The notes below the pieces were generated by a model, which saw only the letters and a list, made by a program, of their open reading frames with translations, ran no database searches and was not told the origin of the DNA. Made by a program: the position numbers and the translations under genes. Shown here one piece after another: positions 58,856-64,000 of a DNA stretch of 64,000 bases; positions within the stretch are counted from its first letter, which is position 1; each line of letters opens with the position of its first letter. Source of the stretch: Pseudomonas sp. GM80 (GTDB taxonomy: Bacteria > Pseudomonadota > Gammaproteobacteria > Pseudomonadales > Pseudomonadaceae); assembly GCF_000282515.1 (NCBI RefSeq), contig NZ_AKJD01000063.1, positions 106,847 through 170,846 on the forward strand. The letters run 5' to 3'.

Positions 58856-61075
58856 TTAATACAAATCGACAGGATCGACATCCAGCGACCAACGCACCGC
58901 CCGCCCGCTCGGCATCTGCTCCAGCGCCAACAGCCAACTGGTCAGCAACCGATGCAGCGGCGCCCGCGCCGTCGCCTGCAACAACAGCTGCGCGCGATAG
59001 CGGCCAGCACGGCGCTCCATCGGCGCCGGCACCGGCCCGAGCAATTCGATCCCGCTCAGATTCTGCTCGGCCAGCAAACGCTCGGCCTCGCTGCACGCTT
59101 CATCGAGAAAGCCTTCTGCCTGCCCGGGCTTGTGCGCTTCGGCACGCAACAGCGCCAGATGCGCAAACGGTGGCAACCCGGCGGCCCTGCGCTCGCTCAA
59201 GGCCTGTTCGGCGAAGGCGAAGTAGCCTTGTTCGGTGAGCTGCACCAATAGAGGATGGTCGGCGAGGTGTGTCTGGATGATCACCTTGCCCGGCTCTTCC
59301 GCCCGGCCCGCACGTCCGGCGACCTGCACAATCAACTGCGCCATGCGCTCGCTGGCGCGGAAGTCACCAGAGAACAAACCGCCGTCGGCATCGAGGATCG
59401 ACACCAGCGTCACCCGTGGAAAGTGGTGTCCCTTGGCGAGCATCTGCGTGCCGACCAGAATGCACGGCTGGCCCTTCTGAATCGTCGCGAACAGCTGATT
59501 CATCGCGTCTTTGCGCGACGTGCTGTCGCGGTCAACGCGCAGCACCGGATAGTCAGGGAACAGAATCGCCAGGCGTTCTTCAGCGCGCTCGGTGCCGGCA
59601 CCCACCGGCCGCAGATCGACCTTGTGGCACTTCGGGCACTGGCGCGGCGTGCGCTCGACGTTACCGCAATGGTGGCAGCGCAGTTCGCCATAACGCTGGT
59701 GCACGGTCATCCGCGCATCGCAGCGCGAACACTCGGACATCCAGCCGCAATCGTGGCAGAGCAACGTCGGCGCGAAACCGCGACGGTTGAGGAACACCAG
59801 CACTTGTTGCCCATTCGCCAGCGTCTGACCGATGGCTTGCTGCATCGGCCCGGAAATCCCGCTGTCCAGTGGACGGCTTTTGACGTCCAGGCGCAGGAAG
59901 CGCGGTTGCTTGGCGCCACCGGCGCGCTCGTTCAGGCGCAGCAGGCCGTAACGACCGGTGTAGGCGTTGTGCAGGCTTTCCAGCGACGGCGTGGCGGAAC
60001 CGAGGACGATCGGGATGTTTTCCTGCCGTGCGCGTACCAGCGCCAGGTCGCGAGCGTGGTAGCGCAGACCTTCCTGCTGCTTATAAGAACCGTCGTGCTC
60101 TTCATCGATGATGATCAGCCCGGGGTTTTTCATCGGCGTGAACAGCGCGGAGCGGGTGCCGATAATAATGTCGGCCTCGCCATCGCGCGCCGCGAGCCAG
60201 GCGTCGAGGCGCTCGCGATCATTGACTGCCGAGTGCAACAGGGCGATGCGCGCATTGAAGCGCTGTTCGAAACGCGCCAGCGTTTGCGGGCCGAGGTTGA
60301 TCTCCGGGATCAGCACCAGTGCCTGCTTGCCGGCCTCCAGGGTTTCGCGGATCAGTTGCAGATAAACTTCGGTCTTGCCGCTGCCGGTAACCCCGGCCAG
60401 CAGGAACGCGTGATAACTGTCGAAACCGGCGCGTATCGCCTCATACGCGGCGCGTTGCTCGCTGTTCAGCGGCAACTCCGGCTGCGCCAGCCAATGTTCG
60501 TGGCGCGCGCCCGGTGCATGGCGGCGGATCTCGACCTGCACCAGCCCTTTGGCCAGCAGCAGATCGAGGCTGTCCTTGCTCAACATCAGTTTGCTCAGCA
60601 ACTGATGGGCGACGCCGTGCGGGTGCTGGGCCAGCGTTGCCAGCGCTTCACGCTGGCGCGGCGCGCGGGCGATGCGCGGGTCATCCAGGCTGGCGCCGGG
60701 GGTGATCGACCAGAAGCGCTCTTGCCGGGCTTCGGCCAGCTCGCCCTGGCGCAACAGCACCGGCAGCGCCCAGCTCAGGGTGTCGCCGAGGCTGTGCTGA
60801 TAATACTGCGACGTCCACAGGCACAGCTTGAACAGGGCGGGTGGCAACGGCGGCGTGGTATCGAGCAGGGCCAGCGCCGGTTTGAGTTTCTCCACCGGCA
60901 CTTCGCTGGTGTCGGTGATCTCGACCAGAATCCCGATCATTTCGCGTCGACCGAACGGCACCCGCAGGCGCATGCCCGGCTGCAATTGCTCGCGCAGCAC
61001 GCCGGCCGGCGCTCGATAGTCGAACAGGCGGCGCAGGGGCGAAGGCAAGGCAAGGCGCAGAATGGCGTCGGGCAC
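58856..61075 (-). CDS. priA: Primosomal replication restart helicase PriA
   Basis: A 739-residue DNA helicase that reloads the replisome at stalled forks. An N-terminal 3'-DNA-binding domain (~1-105) precedes Walker A AGVTGSGKTEVYLQ near residue 228, the DEEH box IIIDEEHDGSYKQQ, and a paired zinc region with CxxC motifs (LCHDCGWMSECSRCD and CHHCGNVERTPRQCPKC). Length and domain order are normal. Confidence 0.97.
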   Translation of the reverse strand: MPDAILRLALPSPLRRLFDYRAPAGVLREQLQPGMRLRVPFGRREMIGILVEITDTSEVPVEKLKPALALLDTTPPLPPALFKLCLWTSQYYQHSLGDTLSWALPVLLRQGELAEARQERFWSITPGASLDDPRIARAPRQREALATLAQHPHGVAHQLLSKLMLSKDSLDLLLAKGLVQVEIRRHAPGARHEHWLAQPELPLNSEQRAAYEAIRAGFDSYHAFLLAGVTGSGKTEVYLQLIRETLEAGKQALVLIPEINLGPQTLARFEQRFNARIALLHSAVNDRERLDAWLAARDGEADIIIGTRSALFTPMKNPGLIIIDEEHDGSYKQQEGLRYHARDLALVRARQENIPIVLGSATPSLESLHNAYTGRYGLLRLNERAGGAKQPRFLRLDVKSRPLDSGISGPMQQAIGQTLANGQQVLVFLNRRGFAPTLLCHDCGWMSECSRCDARMTVHQRYGELRCHHCGNVERTPRQCPKCHKVDLRPVGAGTERAEERLAILFPDYPVLRVDRDSTSRKDAMNQLFATIQKGQPCILVGTQMLAKGHHFPRVTLVSILDADGGLFSGDFRASERMAQLIVQVAGRAGRAEEPGKVIIQTHLADHPLLVQLTEQGYFAFAEQALSERRAAGLPPFAHLALLRAEAHKPGQAEGFLDEACSEAERLLAEQNLSGIELLGPVPAPMERRAGRYRAQLLLQATARAPLHRLLTSWLLALEQMPSGRAVRWSLDVDPVDLY

Positions 61076-61121
61076 GCGGGGGGATCTCTATAAGCAGAAC
61101 AAGGGCATGGCACATACCTAA

Positions 61122-61210
61122 TGTAGGAGTGAGCCTGCTCGCGATAGCGGTGTATCAGACGACATCAATGTTGAATGGCAGACCGCTATCGCGAGCAGGC
61201 TCGCTCCTAC
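61122..61210. repeat. Palindromic repeat pair, family D
   Basis: TGTAGGAGTGAGCCTGCTCG..CGATAGCGGT and its inverse lie around a 30-base spacer. It occurs once in the window, between the divergent priA and rpmE. Confidence 0.9.
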
Positions 61211-61264
61211 AGGGGATCGCGTATTGGGCCGGGAGCCTAGCAGACGGTCGGTCTCGGTGACAGC

Positions 61265-61292
61265 TTGCGTGATTGAAAAGGTCTGGTAGAAT
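61265..61292 (+). promoter_or_regulatory. Sigma-70-type promoter of rpmE
   Basis: TTGCGT and TAGAAT are separated by 16 bases. The predicted start is about 65 bases before the rpmE ATG. Confidence 0.6.
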
Positions 61293-61316
61293 CCGCGGCC
61301 TAATTACGTGCGGTAT

Positions 61317-61332
61317 TCAACAATAGTGTTGA
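61317..61332 (+). other. Small hairpin in the rpmE leader
   Basis: TCAACA-ATAG-TGTTGA is a perfect 6-base stem with a tetraloop, 30 bases before the rpmE ATG. Ribosomal protein leaders often carry structures for feedback control; that role is only suggested. Confidence 0.45.
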
Positions 61333-61362
61333 GTGGCGGCACGCTAGCCTGAGGAATACACC

Positions 61363-61593
61363 ATGAAAGCCGATATCCATCCAGCGTACGAAACCATCGA
61401 AGTAACTTGCAGCTGCGGCAACAAGTTCGAAACTCGTTCGAACCTGTGCAAGCCACTGGGTACTGACGTATGCAACGAGTGCCACCCGTTCTACACCGGT
61501 AAGCAGAAGACTCTGGATACTGGCGGTCGTGTACAGCGCTTCGCAGACCGTTTTGGCGCTTTCGGCAAGAAAGCTCCAGCTGCTGCAGAGTAA
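61363..61593 (+). CDS. rpmE: 50S ribosomal protein L31
   Basis: A 76-residue ribosomal protein beginning [20 protein letters not shown]. Cysteines 16, 18, 37 and 40 make it a zinc-binding (C+) L31, the form replaced by a C- paralogue under zinc starvation in some bacteria. CTGAGGAATACACC precedes the ATG. A short Ala-rich tail (KKAPAAAE) extends it beyond the E. coli protein. Confidence 0.97.
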   Translation: MKADIHPAYETIEVTCSCGNKFETRSNLCKPLGTDVCNECHPFYTGKQKTLDTGGRVQRFADRFGAFGKKAPAAAE

Positions 61594-61595
61594 GG

Positions 61596-62408
61596 TTGAA
61601 GGGCCCGTTGGGCTTTTCCTTGCTGTTGAAAAAGGCGTCCCTTGCGGGCGCCTTTTTTGTGTCTGCGATTTGGCTTTCAGACGCACAAGCTTTCTGTCCG
61701 CTGCCTTCCGGGCTGACCAGTGTCGCCGTGCAGCGCGTGGTCGACGGCGACACCATGCGCCTGAGCGACGGGCGCAGCGTGCGGATGATCGGCCTCAACA
61801 CGCCCGAGCTGGGCAAGCAGGGTCGCAGTGATGAGCCGTTCGCAGTGGCGTCGCGCCAACGCCTGCAAGCCCTGATCGACGCCAGTGGCGGACGTGTCGG
61901 TATACGCCTTGGCAAGCAGGGCAAAGACCATTACGGGCGTACGCTCGCGCATATTTACAGTGTCAGCGGTGTCAATCTCGAAGCGCAAATGCTCGCCGAT
62001 GGCCTGGGTTTCCAGGTCGCGGTGGCACCGAATGTCGATCTTGTCGCCTGTCAGCAAGCCGCCGAACGCAGCGCTCGGCAGGCAGGTCGAGGTCTCTGGC
62101 GGCAAACACCTGTACTGAAAGCGCAGCAGATCCAGCGCTCGGGTTTCGCCGTGGTCAGTGGCCGTGTGAGCAAGGTTCAGCGCAATCGCGGGGGAATCTG
62201 GATCGAGTTGCAGGGCTCGCTTGTATTGCGCGTTGCACCCAATCTGGTCGGAAAATTCGACAATGCCCGCCTGCAAGCGCTGAAGGGCAAGCAGATCGAG
62301 GCGCGCGGCTGGATTGTCGATCGATCACGGCGCGGCGGCTTGAAACAGGGACAGCCGCGTTGGCTGCTTCCACTGACAGATTCGTCGATGTTGCAAAGCA
62401 CTCGCTGA
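61596..62408 (+). CDS. Secreted thermonuclease-like (SNase) protein
   Basis: An exported nuclease of up to 270 residues. An N-terminal signal peptide (KKASLAGAFFVSAIWLSDAQA) precedes an SNase domain with VVDGDTMRLSDGRSVRMIGLNTPE and KDHYGRTLAHIY, holding the expected Asp, Arg and Glu active-site residues, and a ~100-residue C-terminal extension of unknown role. The start is unclear: TTG 61596 lies immediately after rpmE, while TTG 61623 gives MKKASLAGAFF, a cleaner signal peptide. An rpmE terminator overlaps this 5' end. Confidence 0.85.
   Translation: MKGPLGFSLLLKKASLAGAFFVSAIWLSDAQAFCPLPSGLTSVAVQRVVDGDTMRLSDGRSVRMIGLNTPELGKQGRSDEPFAVASRQRLQALIDASGGRVGIRLGKQGKDHYGRTLAHIYSVSGVNLEAQMLADGLGFQVAVAPNVDLVACQQAAERSARQAGRGLWRQTPVLKAQQIQRSGFAVVSGRVSKVQRNRGGIWIELQGSLVLRVAPNLVGKFDNARLQALKGKQIEARGWIVDRSRRGGLKQGQPRWLLPLTDSSMLQSTR
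61632..61657 (+). terminator. Intrinsic terminator of rpmE, overlapping the nuclease 5' coding region
   Basis: AAGGCGTCCC-TTGC-GGGCGCCTTTTTT forms a stem with one bulged T followed by a T-run, 40 bases after the rpmE stop. Confidence 0.75.
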
Positions 62409-62591
62409 AATAAAATTGTAGACATTTTTTCTGTCGATTGTGAACAGTCCAGCCCTTGTGCGCCGTGGCTCTTGGCCCAAAGTCGTAGGGCAGGGCGCTT
62501 GACAGGGGTGACCGCTCAGTCTTGTGGGGACTTTGCGAGGCGCGTATCCTCGCTGACCAGTCTGTCCAACAGTAAAAAGCGGAATGCCAAA

Positions 62592-63860
62592 ATGTCTGAT
62601 CTGAAAACTGCCGCTCTCGAATATCATGCCAATCCTCGTCCAGGGAAGCTGAGTGTCGAGCTCACCAAGGCCACTGCTACCGCTCGCGACTTGTCGCTGG
62701 CCTACAGCCCCGGCGTAGCTGAACCAGTGCGTGAGATCGCTCGCGATCCTGAACTGGCCTACAAATACACCGGCAAGGGCAACCTGGTTGCAGTCATTTC
62801 CGATGGCACCGCGATTCTCGGCCTGGGTAACCTCGGCCCGTTGGCGTCCAAGCCAGTGATGGAAGGTAAAGGCGTGCTGTTCAAGCGCTTCGCCGGCATC
62901 GACGTTTTCGACATCGAAGTCGACTCGGAAAGCCCGCAAGCCTTCATCGACACCGTAAAACGCATCTCCATCACCTTCGGTGGCATCAACCTGGAAGACA
63001 TCAAGGCACCTGAGTGCTTTGAGATCGAGCGCGCTCTGATCGAGCAGTGCGACATTCCGGTATTCCACGATGACCAGCACGGCACCGCGATCGTGACCGC
63101 TGCGGGCATGATCAACGCCCTGGAAATCGCCGGCAAAACCCTGCCAGACGCCAAGATCGTTTGCCTGGGTGCCGGCGCTGCCGCCATCTCCTGCATGAAA
63201 CTGCTGGTGAGCATGGGCGCTCGCATCGAAAACATCTTCATGGTTGACCGTACCGGCGTGATCCACTCCGGCCGTGACGACCTGAACCAGTACAAAGCAG
63301 TATTCGCTCACGCCACCGACAAGCGCAGCCTGGCTGACGCTCTGCAAGGTGCTGACGTGTTCGTTGGCCTGTCCGGCCCGAACCTGCTGAGCGCTGAAGG
63401 CCTGCTGTCGATGGCGGCCAACCCGATCGTGTTCGCGTGCTCGAACCCGGATCCGGAAATCTCCCCGGAACTGGCGCACGCTACCCGTAGCGACGTGATC
63501 ATGGCCACCGGCCGTTCGGACTACCCGAACCAGGTCAACAACGTACTGGGCTTCCCGTTCATCTTCCGTGGTGCCCTGGACGTTCGCGCCAAGCGCATCA
63601 ACGAAGAAATGAAAGTGGCTGCCGCCAACGCCCTGCGTGAACTGGCCAAACTGCCTGTTCCACAAGACGTGTGCGACGCCTACGGCGGTGCTCCGCTGGA
63701 ATTCGGCCGTGAGTACATCATTCCGAAGCCAATGGACAAGCGCCTGATCACCCTGATCTCCGACGCTGTGGCCAAAGCTGCGATCGAGACCGGTGTGGCG
63801 ACCCTGCCGTATCCGAAGAACTACCCGCTGAAAAGCGTGGATGATGTGTTCAACGGCTAA
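62592..63860 (+). CDS. maeB: NADP-dependent malic enzyme, short form
   Basis: A 422-residue enzyme that oxidatively decarboxylates malate to pyruvate and [21 protein letters not shown] near residue 36, [11 protein letters not shown] near residue 155 and the dinucleotide-binding [11 protein letters not shown] near residue 190 are family motifs. It lacks the phosphotransacetylase-like C-terminal domain of longer MaeB proteins. ATG 62592 is preserved in the family; the upstream open frame covers the intergenic region. A terminator follows. Confidence 0.96.
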   Translation: MSDLKTAALEYHANPRPGKLSVELTKATATARDLSLAYSPGVAEPVREIARDPELAYKYTGKGNLVAVISDGTAILGLGNLGPLASKPVMEGKGVLFKRFAGIDVFDIEVDSESPQAFIDTVKRISITFGGINLEDIKAPECFEIERALIEQCDIPVFHDDQHGTAIVTAAGMINALEIAGKTLPDAKIVCLGAGAAAISCMKLLVSMGARIENIFMVDRTGVIHSGRDDLNQYKAVFAHATDKRSLADALQGADVFVGLSGPNLLSAEGLLSMAANPIVFACSNPDPEISPELAHATRSDVIMATGRSDYPNQVNNVLGFPFIFRGALDVRAKRINEEMKVAAANALRELAKLPVPQDVCDAYGGAPLEFGREYIIPKPMDKRLITLISDAVAKAAIETGVATLPYPKNYPLKSVDDVFNG

Positions 63861-63881
63861 GCCGTTGTAGCGCTTCAACCC

Positions 63882-63914
63882 AAAGCCCCGGCTCGTGAGA
63901 GTTGGGGCTTTTGT
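63882..63914 (+). terminator. Intrinsic terminator after maeB
   Basis: AAAGCCCC and GGGGCTTTT pair around a 14-base loop and are followed by TTTGTTT, 21 bases after the stop. Confidence 0.85.
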
Positions 63915-63920
63915 TTGGGC

Positions 63921-64000
63921 AGATCAAAAGATCGCAGCCTTCGGCAGCTCCTGCATGAATATCGCACTCCCCCTGTAGGAGCTGCCGAAGGCTGCGATCT
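63921..64000. repeat. REP pair, family A, cut by window end
   Basis: GATCAAAAGATCGCAGCCTT.. and its inverted partner ..CCGAAGGCTGCGATCT, with spacer ATGAATATCGCACTCCCC. The right copy reaches the last base of the window. Confidence 0.88.

Overview
This is a gene-dense chromosomal segment from a fluorescent pseudomonad. The content points to the Pseudomonas fluorescens complex: a five-step hut locus with hutF, two hutH copies and hutXWV; the medium-chain-length PHA cluster phaC1-Z-C2-D-F-I; and many copies of the Pseudomonas extragenic palindrome GTAGGAGCTGCCG.AGGCTGCGATC. The gene order from fbp through hut, opgGH, tat, ubi, pha, hslVU, argS and priA to maeB resembles what I remember of the PA5046-PA5110 side of the PAO1 chromosome. 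Species was not determined. I see no prophage, integron, transposase, CRISPR array, rRNA or tRNA gene.

Layout. 0-13.3 kb: a partial YkgJ-type gene, glycogen phosphorylase, a DUF2339/DUF3999 membrane-protein pair, fbp, a DUF924 gene, a PctA-like chemoreceptor and two small lipoproteins (one a lipocalin). 13.4-28.2 kb: the complete histidine-utilization locus, with divergent hutF and hutCD, then a long operon hutU - NCS1 permease - hutXWV - hutH1 - hutH2 - hutI - hutG. It has a visible sigma-54 promoter and HutC-type operators. 28.5-37.6 kb: pip-dtd, the osmoregulated periplasmic glucan operon opgGH behind an unusually structured leader, and a polar amino-acid ABC transporter. 37.8-46.0 kb (minus strand): an HBM-type chemoreceptor, rsmE, tatCBA, hisE, hisI, ubiB, ubiJ, ubiE. 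46.2-53.3 kb: the PHA cluster, with phasins on plus and phaD-C2-Z-C1 on minus. 53.6-61.1 kb (minus): a DUF971 gene, hslVU with a sigma-32-like promoter, a SPOR protein, argS and priA. 61.4-64 kb (plus): rpmE, a secreted nuclease and the NADP malic enzyme.

How the genes fit together. HutXWV and the NCS1 permease import substrate. HutH2, U, I, F and G take histidine through urocanate, imidazolonepropionate, formiminoglutamate and formylglutamate to glutamate and formate, under HutC repression with HutD as a companion. PHA synthases, depolymerase, phasins and the TetR-type PhaD form a carbon-storage system. Most of the window is conserved core genome.

The most unusual items are: a HutH paralogue that has cleanly lost the Ala-Ser-Gly triad needed for the MIO cofactor; the absence of the histidine permease gene expected between the two hutH genes; a 153-bp near-perfect inverted repeat followed by a terminator-like hairpin immediately before opgG; and a mosaic of six palindromic repeat types, including one nested inside another and a near-identical pair bracketing phaI-phaF. 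I did not find a wholly new multi-gene system.
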